A stretch of 64,000 nt of DNA from Quillaja saponaria (Eukaryota > Streptophyta > Magnoliopsida > Fabales > Quillajaceae), in NCBI GenBank assembly GCA_029379385.1, contig CM055608.1, positions 20,148,350-20,212,349 on the forward strand. The letters are read 5' to 3'. The position numbers and the translations under genes are program-made. Below are positions 24,231 through 36,050 of the stretch, in pieces. Below the pieces are notes generated by a model, which was not told where the DNA came from, made no database searches, and saw only the letters and a program-made list of their open reading frames with translations. The first letter of the stretch is position 1, and each line of letters opens with the position of its first letter.

Positions 24231-24717
24231 TACTTAGTTTATTAATTCATAGGTTATAATTCTCTAATTACAAAAATCTTATGTTCCATGTTTGTTATTT
24301 CACTTGCTAAGTACTAGCGAATTTAGGATTCTAAAGTATAACTATGCAGTAGACTTTGAAAATATTTGTATTAACATATATAGTAAAATTGATTGGTGAA
24401 GAGGTAAATGTACAGTGACACTTAAATATGACTTGATATTACAGAAACACTTAATTTATTTTAAAACTTTAAATTCTAAACATGTGTAATATCAATTAAA
24501 TTTATAAGACATTGATGTAACCTATATTTTAAAGATAATTACATTTTTTTTTTTTTATAATTTACATCGAAGTTTTATTTATCTTTATAATTTAAAAAGT
24601 TACAATCAAATATCTATAATTTTAAAATCATATTATTTTAGTCTCATCATTACCTTTCGCAAAATTAATTTATTAGACGATATCTAACCGCTTTTAACTT
24701 TGACAACCCAAGTGGCA
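24231..24717. other. AT-rich DNA between copies C and D
   Basis: No gene. This DNA continues after copy D: the join GTGGCA/TAATGGCTAAAAACC at 24717 and 28519 shows it was one stretch before D inserted. It may belong to another old repeat. Confidence 0.4.
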
Positions 24718-24722
24718 TAATG
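24718..24722. repeat. Target-site duplication of copy D, left
   Basis: TAATG, identical to 28519-28523. Confidence 0.8.
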
Positions 24723-27700
24723 TGTTATAACCTTCATAACTCGATAATGTAAAATCAAGTTTTAGACACAATGAGTTTTATGTTCTAAAATAAACAAATT
24801 AATAAATAACAATATAGTTAAATATGTTATAATTCGATATCTTAGTGTAACATTCGTATACATTTTAAAAAAGTTGTCTATTTGTTGTTGCAAAGTAAAT
24901 AAAATTATGACCAAGTAAATTCAAATGAGTGAATAATTAATGTATAGGTACATGTATTAAGATTTAGTCTCCACCACAAGCAAATTAAATAAATGAACAA
25001 TACAATTAGACATGTATCAATATATATAAACAAAGTAAGAAAAATATACTTCATAAGTTTAAGAAGTTAACTTTGACTTATTTTTATTATTTTTCTTTTC
25101 CTTCTGGTCTTATCTTTTCTTGGACCGAGACCCTTCTAAAAATATCTCCACCGACTTTGCTTCTTCATCCCCTATTTTCCTTTGTTTCGGTTTCAAATTA
25201 TGGGAGAGAGCAGCTGAGTCTTCTTTCTAACTTTTGTGTGTGGGGGGTTGATTTCTTGGATGCTTCTTCTACCTCCTTTTAAGTTGTAGCCCTTTCCTTT
25301 TCTTTTCCCCAAATATTGTTGGCCGTTGATCCCTGATTTGGCATGAGGATGTAGTAGCCGAGTATAATATCTTTGAGAGAAGAAGTCGATGTTCTACCCT
25401 TTGTTGAAAGTTTAGCAGCAACTTCTTCTTCTAACAAAGGAAGAGTTAGAAGGTTAGGCAAGGGCGGTAGGGGTGGCAAATTGGGTGAAGGTGGAGGCTG
25501 TTGCCTTTGTTAACGAGGAGATGTCTCAAGCTATAACATAGTCAGTGTTAGAGGAACAATATGACCACTGTTTACCAGTACTGTCTGAGTAGGATAAGCC
25601 TCTAGCGTCATTTTCACTTCTTGTTACTTGTAGCACCTTCATCAGCAACTTGTACCACAGGATACAACCACAGTTTAATGGTTTGGCATAACCTTGCAGC
25701 TATCCTTGAGCTAGCCATGTACTTCCTCACTTGCAATTGAGGGCATGATATCTTGTAACCTTCCCAACACTTGAAGCTGTTGTCATCAAAGTCTTCCTAA
25801 ACCATGGTAGCCACAATGTCAAGCATTAGCCACCATGTACCCCTATTTCAGTCCTTTTGATTGTTTTGGTAAGTTTAATTCATGAAATTTAGAGATGGAT
25901 AAGAGTGATACAAGCTGCCATGGTCGACAATGAAAATGTTTCCCTTGGCAGCCATAACTATGTGTGGTCGCCTTTCAATCTAGTTAATAGTTCTTGAGTT
26001 AATAGGCTTAGTTTTTGATATCTTTAGTAATTGATGATTTAGGATTAGTGAGTAAGGAAAGTTTGAATATTATGAATTGGGAATTAAGAGTAAAAGTATA
26101 ACTTAAATAATTAATGCAATTGTGTTAACTATTTTGGGGTATGTATAAATATAATACACATACACATGAGATAAAAAGTAGTATGCCCTCAATGCTTGTA
26201 AAAATGCCTAAATGAAACTAATTGTAATAGGATGAGTAAAATTTGGTATGTTTAAATCTTTGAGGTTAGGGATTAATTGAAATAGAACAAAAATTTATTA
26301 AACAAGAGTAAAGAATGATTGGTTACTATGGTGAGTGGAGAATTTGATGAAAGTGTGTAGTGAGTATGAGCAAAGGATGTTTAGTTGTGGGGTAAAGTGT
26401 TATAAATGGGAGTTAGGTGGTTTTGAAGGGGTGTAGAGTCAGATTTTGTAGGTTAGAGAAATCTTGTATTTCAAGTATATTATGGACTGAATTAAATTAC
26501 AAGTTCTAAAGAGAAAATATAGCTTAGGGTCTTAAGATGATATCTGAAAATTTGCATAACCTGGTTCTAAGTATATTTATCATTAGAGCTGTTGACTACA
26601 GCTAAGTTCGTGCAGGATTTTTAGTAAGCTTTAGTCAGTCTAAGAGACTTTGTTGTGGGTTGTAGTTTGAATTAGCCTAGGACCTCTAAATAAGAATTGT
26701 TCCTAACATATTATAAGACAATTCTGGAGTAATGTAAGTTTTAATTCCATATTATGTGTATTTTGGAGGTGTTAGAAGTCATGGTTGTGATTTTCGAGTT
26801 TTAACTGAACTTATTTTGAAGTAATTGATGTTAGGGGTGTTAAAGGATGAATTAGGAGTAAAGTGATAAAGATGAATTGTTTATAACATCTTGATAAACT
26901 AGACTGGAAAGTTTCGTAATTTAATACCCAAGTATGAGAATTCTATAAGCTTTGAAATCCGATGTTGACAACCATGAATAGTGTGAATACTCTGTTTGTG
27001 TTCATGTGAAGAATTAAGTGAGTTCAAGGCTAATTTTAAGAGAAGTTCCTAAATAAGAAAGATAACTAACTTCCTAAAGATAATGTTTAAACTTGTTTTT
27101 GTTGAATTTAGGTTAAGTATGTAAGTTAAAATCAAATATATCTCCAAGATAGTATGAAAATGCTTAAAAGGAATAAACTTTAAATAAATACTTGAAACTT
27201 AGTAACTCTAGATTTTCATAATTAAAATGTTATAATTTATAAAATTGATAAACTAAATAATACTTGAAAAATGTAAGTGCAGCTTAGGAAAGTACTGTTG
27301 AAGCAACAATGCGAATGTACGCCTAAAGTAAGTGACGAATGAGATTGTTTAACGGTGAGTGGTTAACTGCTACCCTTTGGGTTACTAGATTAGTGTGTTT
27401 GATTATTTTAATGTATTTATATATATTTAGGTATTAGAGTAATAAATATGAATTATATTGCTATGGTTAACTTAAGTAAATTATGTTGATGTGTAAAATT
27501 GTTTGTAGTTGATAAATTGTTTGTAGTTGATAAGGGCCAATGAAAATGTTTTTCTTTTTGAAATAGAATCTGGGTGCACCTAGAATATTTTGAGATATTC
27601 TGATTCTATTAAGTGTTTTAAAAATATTCAAGTAACTTAGCTCTAGTGGGTGGAGTTGGAGGAGGTATTGAGTTTCAATGATTCTGTTTGGTGTGTAAGC

Positions 27701-28518
27701 ACAAACTACCCCGTGGGAGATTGGCGTGCAAGGTTGAGTTACTCCATTAGCGCTGTATGTGTTTTGGGTGTTTTGTATGCTTTGAGTGATTTGAATGTTT
27801 AACTTTTTTATGGTGCAATGTATTTAATAAAAGATGCTTTGTTAGTGTAACGTTTTCATAACTACTTATGTGTGAAATTAATTTACTGTGAAATTTACGT
27901 ATTATGAAATTATTTGATACATATATATATTATTTATCTTATGTATTAATTACTTGTGTTGGGTGATGCTAGTACCCTTTGGGTATATTTTTCCATTCAC
28001 TGAGTCTATAAGACTCACTACCCTTCAATTGATATTTGTTTTAGTAACAGGATCTCAAGTGATGTCAACTACCAATACTGGACTCACCGAGTGTTTGGCG
28101 ACAAGGTATAACTCGAGATCGCTTACTTGAAGTCAAGGATGGGTTTGCAATCACAATTAAGATGTTGAGTTATTATTATTTGTTTGTATAAAAGTCAATT
28201 TATTATTATTTATGACATTAATGGAGCAAAGCTCCTTGTTTATATTGTCTTTATTGTTACTTGGTTAAATGTAACTAGGAATTTATATGTTTGTATTTTA
28301 GGCATGTTGTATATTAAAGGGAACCTCTATCAAAATTTTTAGTAAATTGTTATATGTTTCAGTAAATAAAGTTTTATAGTTAACTTATGTTTTATAAAAT
28401 TTACTTTTATTCTTTGGTTAGTCAAGAGTCCTATTTGTTTCTTTGTTTTGAAATCAGGGTTACGAAAATTTAGTTACCCATTTCTTCGGCCAGTCATACT
28501 TCTATGTGAGGTGTGACA
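24723..28518 (+). mobile_element. TGTCA-family element copy D (3.8 kb)
   Basis: Starts TGTTATAACC at 24723 and ends GGTGTGACA at 28518. The perfect 5-bp duplication TAATG lies at 24718-24722 and 28519-28523. Family landmarks are present in plus order: GGGCCAATGAAA near 27534, GAATCTGGGTGCACC near 27567, GGGTGATGCTAGTACC near 27960, CACTGAGTC near 27997, AATAAAGTTTT at 28365 and GGTTACGAAAATTTAG near the end. It is more diverged than F. No coding capacity. Confidence 0.8.
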
Positions 28519-28523
28519 TAATG
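28519..28523. repeat. Target-site duplication of copy D, right
   Basis: TAATG, identical to 24718-24722. Confidence 0.8.
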
Positions 28524-29740
28524 GCTAAAAACCACACCACTTTTATAAATAAATAAATAATAATAAATAAATAAAAAAAAAAAAAACAACAACAACAACA
28601 TAGAAAAAAGGTAAAAAAAAATATATATATATAATAATTTTGTTGTTTAAGAAATTATGAAATTTTGTATTAAGAGTGAAAAAAAAAAAAAAAAAAAAAA
28701 AAACCACTGGGCTTTTGTAAACGCAATGTCAAAAATTGTAAGCTAAGTTACCATGTATTATCTTTCGTTAAGTTTATATAAATTGAATATGACAATAAGA
28801 ATTAAAGAGACATTATTTTAAAACAATGGATACTCCATTTCAACTTTTTTTTCTTTAAATAATTAAAGTGAAAATCAATACAATATAAGGATTAACAATA
28901 TAATTTAGTCTTTACTTTTCTTTTTCTTTTTCTTTCTTTTTTTTATATGAAAAAAAATTACAATGTCAATGGAGACTTATCAATCGCAGCCAATCATAGT
29001 TTTGACAAATAAATACACATTTCACATTCCACATTCCAACTAAGTCTTATAATATATTTATATTCCCCAAAACTCTTACTTTTAATTTTTCTTTTCAAAT
29101 AAATTCTAAAATTTACATAGACAATTTTTATGCCACTTTTATCCTTATTTTTATTTTATTTTTATTTAAAAATATTAATTAAGTAAATTTTTTTAAATTA
29201 CATAATAAAAAATTAGAAAACATCATTAATGAAAGAATAAAAATTCTAAAAATTAATTAAAAGTTTTTATTATCTCCTTTCATATTTTTTTGTGAAAATA
29301 TTTTGTTTTAAAAAAAATATTATTTTTAATTTTAACTTGAATTACTATTTTATTTTTTTCATTATTACTTAGAACTGAAAATTAATTTACTTAGAACTAA
29401 AAATTAATAAGTTTAGATTTATTTTGTAAGAAAATTAAAAGAACTGTATTAAAAGAATTATGAAAATATCATTTATTTAAAAAAAAATTATTCTTCTATT
29501 AATTATTAAATAGAAATTTTAATTTCTAAATCAAATAATATGTTTTTAAAAGATTAGTTTACTTAGTTAATATTTATTTTAAATAAAAAAAATAAGGATA
29601 AAAGTGATAAAAAAAAATCTCAATATAAAATTTAAAATTTATTTAAAAAAATTAATTATAAAATTTATATAAAATGTGACAACTTATCCTTAATCATTTC
29701 AACCAAATTGACAAAAGGAAGTCAAAGCAGAAAATAGTTG
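28524..29740. other. Low-complexity AT-rich intergenic DNA
   Basis: Contains an ATAA/CAA simple repeat (about 28535-28600), an A-run (about 28679-28703), a CTTT-rich stretch near 28915-28945 and long A/T-only segments. No gene seen. It separates the transposon nest from the NFRKB promoter. Confidence 0.6.
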
Positions 29741-30084
29741 TCTTTGGTACCAACTTCCTCGCAACAACATAAACATTAAACAAAGTTGCAGCGAGAGGGA
29801 AGTCTCTTCACTCACCTACTTGGCTACTACCTTAGGGTCTGAGCCGTAGCTCGAGCCAAGCCGAGCCTGCGCGCGTAGGAACGATTCAATGCGGAAAATA
29901 ACGGTTCCGGGAAACCACACTCGTCTGATCCTCTCTCTCCTTCTCTCAATTGCTGTGGGCGTGTCTTTCTCTCTCTCTTTCTTCCCCAATCTCAATCGGA
30001 TAATACGAAGCCTTCCATGACTCTCTCTCTTGCTTCCTCCAGATTATTTACAGTCTCTTGGGGTTAAATTCCAATTTTCTTGCA
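29741..30084 (+). promoter_or_regulatory. Probable promoter and first non-coding exon of the NFRKB-like gene
   Basis: Base composition changes sharply from AT-rich DNA to a mixed, GC-richer stretch (GAGCCGTAGCTCGAGCC, GCCTGCGCGCG near 29840-29876) and then to CT-rich leader sequence (29930-30060), as in plant pyrimidine-patch core promoters. No clear TATA box. A plausible donor TTGCAG|GTTGTT lies at 30084/30085 and an acceptor TTTTCAG|GTTACA at 31843/31844, giving a 1.76-kb intron in the 5' UTR. Confidence 0.5.
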
Positions 30085-30544
30085 GGTTGTTTTTTTCTTT
30101 ACTGCAATTTTCTGAAAATCCTAGGTGTCTTGCTAGCTTCGAGGATATTACTGGTAATTTTTCTGGGCGGCCTTTTCTGTGTAATTTTAATAATGTTTTT
30201 CTTCAAAGTTTTAGTTTTTAGGGTTTCGTATTGCGAATAGGGAAGATGGTATTTCAATGTGTTTCCTGGTTAATATTTCGAATTATTCCTGTACTTTATG
30301 TTCTCAGCTCGGGCCTATGCTTTATAGTTGGTGTGGCAGTTCTTATTCTTATTGGGAGTGAAATTATCAATGCATAAACTTTGGTTTGTATGTTTATATA
30401 ATTTTTAATGGTTAGACATTTAGTGTCCGGTGTTTATTATTGGTTTTTTTTTTTTTTTTTTCTTTTTGGCCGGAGGTTTTGAATTGAGTTTCAATTGGAG
30501 TTGTCAAACGTTCGGCTAGTTGTTTTTCATTTGGGTTTTCTTGT

Positions 30545-30581
30545 TTTTTTTTTTTTTTTTTGTTGTGGGGGGGGGGGGGGG
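30545..30581 (+). repeat. T17 and G15 homopolymer runs in the 5' UTR intron
   Basis: A T run (30545-30561) is followed after five bases by 15 G. Runs of this kind are prone to length errors in sequencing and to slippage. Confidence 0.9.
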
Positions 30582-32703
30582 AGAGCTTTGACGGCTTCTG
30601 TCTATATCTGGAAATCGATTTTCTGAGACATATTGTTATTCTGTAAGGCCGTTTTATTTAATTCTTTTAATTTCTTAGAATATCACTTAGGCTAAAGGAC
30701 TTTTGTTTCGTTTAACATTCTCTTCAAGGAAAAATTTTTGGGTTTAATTTGTGTTGGCTTACTGGGAAACTAAGAAGTACAACTTTGTATTAAGGAATAA
30801 TGTCAATTTAGTGAATTAATTGAAGTCAACCTTTTGGTAACTTACTTTCTTGAATACATGGTTTTACTTTCTTAATTATGGGAAGTAATACTTTAAAAAT
30901 TCTCTTTTCATAAACTTTGACAAGTGATATGTTATCTCTTTATAATTACTTTTCTTTATGCTTCCATGAATCCCTTATATGCCATATTTTCAATTCAATT
31001 TGGAACACACATTCCACTTAGTTGTACTAATTGAGTTTCTCATGGGGTTGTGCTAAATGCTTTTATAGTTCAAGGTGTCTATTTTACTGTTGGATGTTGT
31101 AATAGATGATATAGTAAGTCTGGATTTTGAATTTACCATCTGATCGATAACTCCGTTTTAGATGGAGTTTTATGCACATGAATGATGATGATGCATGCAT
31201 AAAGTCTATTACATTCTAACTGAAAATGTATGCATGTTGGTGTCTCTGGATTGAATTATATTCTATGCATACATCAGCAAGCAAGTTAAGGAATATTGAC
31301 CCTATTAAAATATGGAAAAAGCTGTAATCAATCATTGTAGTAAGTTACATGAATTCTCTCTGCTTGTACATGGATATGATACTTATACTATGCTTAATTG
31401 AGATCCACATTAACCACCCGTCTAAGTTATTTGTGGTCTATAGTTTTTTCTTGTCTATCAATAGGAACTCAGATGGGGGAGGAGCACAACATAAACTTGT
31501 TTTCACCAAACCTCCATCCTTAGGAGTATGACCTCGGGTATTGAATGCATATATGATTGCTAGGCCAGAGGCCCTTGGTCTTACTAGTTCTTTCTGTTAC
31601 TTTGAACTGTAATGAGCTGAAATGACTGAGTGGTGATTGTTAGAAAATGCACCAACCTAGGTGGTTAGATTGGAGTGTTGGGAAAGACTTTTGAGTCCAT
31701 CTTACTTATGAAAAAATGTTCATATTAACTATATTATGCTCTAAATTATATAGATAGAAAAATCATCTTTACTTGTTTGGAGATTCGTTTGTATACTGTA
31801 TGTAGTTCAGTAATTACAATATGCTTTCCCTGGTGGTTTTCAGGTTACAAAGAGAGTAAAGTTGTTCATTAAAAGTGACGATTGCCTTATTGCATAATAG
31901 TGTGTAATGTTTTGCTGAGAAATTTTCCAACATCTTGTGCCAATGGCTGCTGATCAAAAGAGAAAACGATTGAATGTAAGTAGCACTTCCAGAGAGCAAC
32001 ACAGGGTTAAAAGGAAGAATTTGGGGGCCATACAGAATGATTTAAATATTAAATCTCACATCTCTGTTGAGTGGGATGGTAATGGAAAAAGGGTTGTTGC
32101 CAAGAGTGACCAAATTGGGATCAGTTGGAGAGATATGAAACCATATATCAATACTGTTTCTCGTGATCACAATGTCTTGGCAGATGTCTTTGCTATTCCT
32201 CAGGAAATTTTTGAGTTGGATAATTTAGCTGAGGTTCTTTCCTTTGAGGTAACTAGAGTTTCTCAGTCAGTTTCAGTTGTTTTCAGAAGAATATATATAT
32301 TTTTTTTTCCGCTGGATTTATGTCTCATTCTTCTGCGAAACTGTGACAGGTTTGGCAAACTCATCTTTCAGAAAATGAGAGAAATCTTCTTATCCAGTTT
32401 CTCCCTAGATTCTTAGAGCCCCATGAAGTCGTGCAAGAATTGCTTTCTGGGGATAACTTTCATTTTGGAAACTCATTTTGCAAATGGTACTTGCTGTTCT
32501 TTTGATCTTTGTGATAAACAAGTGATTTTTGCTCTCTGAAGACATTTATACCTGAGTTTATATATTTTTCCTGTAAGCTCAGAAGATTACACTATACATT
32601 TCTATGCTACATGTCACCAATTTTTTATTTTAAACCACTGGTCGGCCAGCTTAACCAGCTTTATTTATACATTTTAGCTAAAGGTGCATTTATATTAAAT
32701 TGA

Positions 32704-33984
32704 AGTAAAGTACACTTTACTCCCTTGCAGTTTGGCTTTTTGCCAAATGAGTACATGTGGTTTATTTCATCCAAAACTACCCCTTTTAGTTTGGAGTTAA
32801 GTGGAACTGGACAGAAACCATCTAATATAACAGAAAATTAAATTGGAGTACCACTGGAGGGCTGAAATTCAAATTGAATAGTTTTGTATAGTGCACTATT
32901 TGATTTGAATTCCAGTACTCCAATTTGAATATTAATTCAAACATAAACTGAAATTCGAGTTCAAATTCAAATGCAATTTTGAATATTCGGATTTGAATAA
33001 AATTTCAAGTTTGAATTCGAATAAAATTTTAAAATATTCAAAATTTTTAGGGTAATTTGGTAAAAATAAATAACTAATAAATTAGTTTTTTATCTAAATT
33101 TTTTTAATAAAGATATTATTTTTAATAATTCGAAAATTCAAATACTATTTCGAATTATTTTTCGAATATCGAATCGAATAAACATTTTTTGGATTCGAAT
33201 TCGAATTCTAATTCGAATAGCATTCGAATTGAGTTCGAATAATCCGGTCTAAGTACCACATGGTTCAACCTTTTTTTTCTCCTCCTTCTTCCTTCTGATA
33301 CACACCACATGGTTGATCCTACGAGGCTTTTGTGTTCTTCGTTACACTTGTAGCCAGTAAAAGGGTTGGAGTACCTCTTGATCAGCATCGACTCCGAGTT
33401 AGATTCTGTATTAGGTTTTGCAAGTGCTGCTGGGATTTTGTATTTGTCTTCCTTATTTGGCATCTTAATGTCCTTGTTTAGGACTCTTCCAGAAGAAAAG
33501 CTAACCCCACCAAGTTTCCCTATTAATAAAGTCTAACCACTTTGTAAGTATTGATCAATTACCAGATCAAAATAGTTTAGTTTGTCTCTCCCATTCTCTT
33601 TATCCCTCTCTCTCTCTCTGTTTTCCCTCTTTCCTGGTGAATTCTCTGTAAAATCCCAAACTCAGACAGTGGGGTGTAACATATTTTTGACATTTGACAT
33701 CAACTAAACAATAATTGATGTAAGATCTGCAGCTATAAGCTGCTGTTGTTGACCTGCAAAAGAGGGAGGATCCAAAATTTTCCCAAAGGAAAGAGATAAT
33801 GGAACCCAATGGCATGATTTCATAAATTAGAGGGTTAGTTTTGGTTTTTGGTAGTTTAATTACAAAACCGTTAGTTTGGACAGATTCTTTCCAAAGACAT
33901 GTTGGTCCAAACTACAAGGGAAATTGAACCGCGCATATGTGTTTGGGAAAAAGTCAACCCATAGGGGGTAAAGTGTACTTTACT
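32704..33984. mobile_element. Terminal-inverted-repeat element in NFRKB intron
   Basis: Left end AGTAAAGTACACTTTACTCCC at 32704 (split palindromic phrase TAAAGTACACTTTA) and right end GGGGGTAAAGTGTACTTTACT ending at 33984 are inverted copies, about 1.28 kb apart. The left end continues with TTTGGCTTTTTGCCAAATGA, a phrase common near the ends of a widespread plant MITE type. The interior 32860-33245 is dense in AATTCGAAT-like motifs. A target duplication is not clear. No transposase is visible. It lies in the intron between coding exons 2 and 3. Confidence 0.65.
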
Positions 33985-35884
33985 CTATAAAATTTGTGGA
34001 ATTTTTCATGATTATGATCAGTACATTGCAGTATTTTGCTTCATCTGTTTAGCCTTTACTGCAGACAGTAGTCCAATTTTAGGAGATGAATTGGTCAAGG
34101 TTCCTTACTATTTCTCCCTTATCTTCGAGGAGCTTGGTCACGAGAGATTTTATAAGTTCTAGTATTGTACATTGTTGGTAATAGTAACTTTGGTTGCTTT
34201 TATTTATTTGATTGCCATATCAGGGCTATTAAGACCATGTACTTGCAGGGGTACTTCACTTTGTTCGGGTGATCTTCACCCTGATGTGATTCTTCGTCTG
34301 GGAAAGTGCTTAAAATCAGATAAGAAGTCATACTACTCAGATTTACATAATTATCATAATGAGTAAGTGAGGCATTGCCTTTTTCCTGTATATTCAGCCC
34401 TGTTCGGTTAATGGTCCTTCATATGACACTGCTATTGTTCTTGTGGCAGTATGATAGGATATCTTATTAAGTTGAAGGAAAGTTGGGAAAGCTGCAAAGA
34501 CCCAGAAAAGGAAATTGTGCAGAAGATAAAGAGGTTGATGCTACCAGAATTTTTATGTCTCTCTTACATTCATAAACTTATGGCATATGATTATGACAAG
34601 GATGCATTTCCACCATTTTTTCTAGTTCTCTTCTTTTATACTGTTCTTACTTCTTAGTGAAGAATAGTATGTTTTTCCGCTTGGAACAGAAAAGGAGAAG
34701 GAATGCTATATTTCATAATGAAATAGTCACTAACATTTGTATTGTGTTTTAGTTATGTTTGAAAGTCTTGGGAGTACAAAAAAATGAAATTATAGCAGCT
34801 TTATTATTTCAAGATGGTAATTTATCTAATATTTAGTTTGCATGATGTTGTTAATGAAGTCAGTCTTTCCCGGTTTGTTTTCTGTTGGAAATGTGGAATA
34901 CAATTTTGACCAATTTCTATGGATTTAACTGGTGATATATGTAAACTTTTGCTTATGAATGTGTCTCATATATGTATGGTTTATGTTTATGTAACATTGT
35001 GATTTCTTTTCAATTATTCTTGTATTATTTCCTCTTTTAGATATCTTAAATTACCGGACACACTTTCTATGTAAAGTATCAGTGGATGATTTAATTTGAT
35101 TTTTAAATCTTAGTGTTTCATTAATACGAATGCAAAAAAAAATTATGAATCTTGGCCTGGGTCAACTATTGAACCTTGATTAAGTTTTGGAGTGGTTCTG
35201 TTGCATCCTCCTTTGGATGTCTAATCATTACTATGAATCTCATATTTGGTATATTCAATTAACTTTTAAGCAGGTTAAGGAATGATGAGAAACGAATGCC
35301 TTCACATTTGAATGGCTCCAGATTTCATGATCTTGAGGAGAATGTTACAGCTACATCTGAATCTTGTTCTTGGGCTGCAGATGAGAAAGCATGCAGTAGT
35401 GATAACCAAATTTCCTCCGTGAGAAAGTGTGAAAAACTTCAGAGAAGGTAACTAAGTTGACCTTAATAAGCCATACTAGACTGTACTTTTAGTGTCTCTC
35501 ATGTCAGCAAGATCTGAGAGTGGAGTTTTAGATATGGCTCATTATTTGTGCGACTAGTAGTTCTTATATGCATTGAAAGGCTAGTGCTTTTTTTTTTTCT
35601 TTTTTTTTTCACTATTCTTTAATATCATTGCTTTCTTGATGGTACCTAGTGCAAATTGAATATCCTTGGCCGATGGTTATCATGCAGGTGTTTGGAAAGG
35701 TTTATTTGATTAAAAGAAAGGGGTTCTCATTACAGCAGTTATGTTTTGCTTCTACCATCAACTTCTCTTGAAGTTGTTATGAATATTGTTTCCTTTTTGA
35801 ATGAAGTGCTATTTGTTGTCAACTTTGTGAGCTGACCTAGAAATTGAAATTGTGAATTGTTCCTTTTCTTACCCTTCTTTCCCA

Positions 35885-36050
35885 GTGCTTTTATGCATGT
35901 GTGTGTGCCTGTGTGTTTGGTATAATTTCCTATTGAACAATAGATTCTGAATTCAGTAGTTCTTTCCCTGTGCTTTTATGCATATGTGTGTGCATGTGTT
36001 TTTGGTATACTTACTTATTGAACAATTGATTCTGAATTCAGTAGAGTATA
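35885..36050 (+). repeat. Two-copy 85-bp tandem repeat in NFRKB intron
   Basis: GTGCTTTTATGCAT with TGTGTGTG, TTGGTATA, CTATTGAACAA and GATTCTGAATTCAGTAG occurs at 35885 and again at 35970 with scattered changes. Confidence 0.85.

Noticed and set aside
24283..24287. GTTCC as the right target duplication of copy C
   Set aside because: It matches 20256-20260, but no TGACA-like element end precedes it; a 5-bp match is easily due to chance.
24825..24840. TGTTATAATTCGATA as the start of copy D
   Set aside because: It resembles the family start, but the flanks do not match; the start at 24723 has an exact TAATG duplication.
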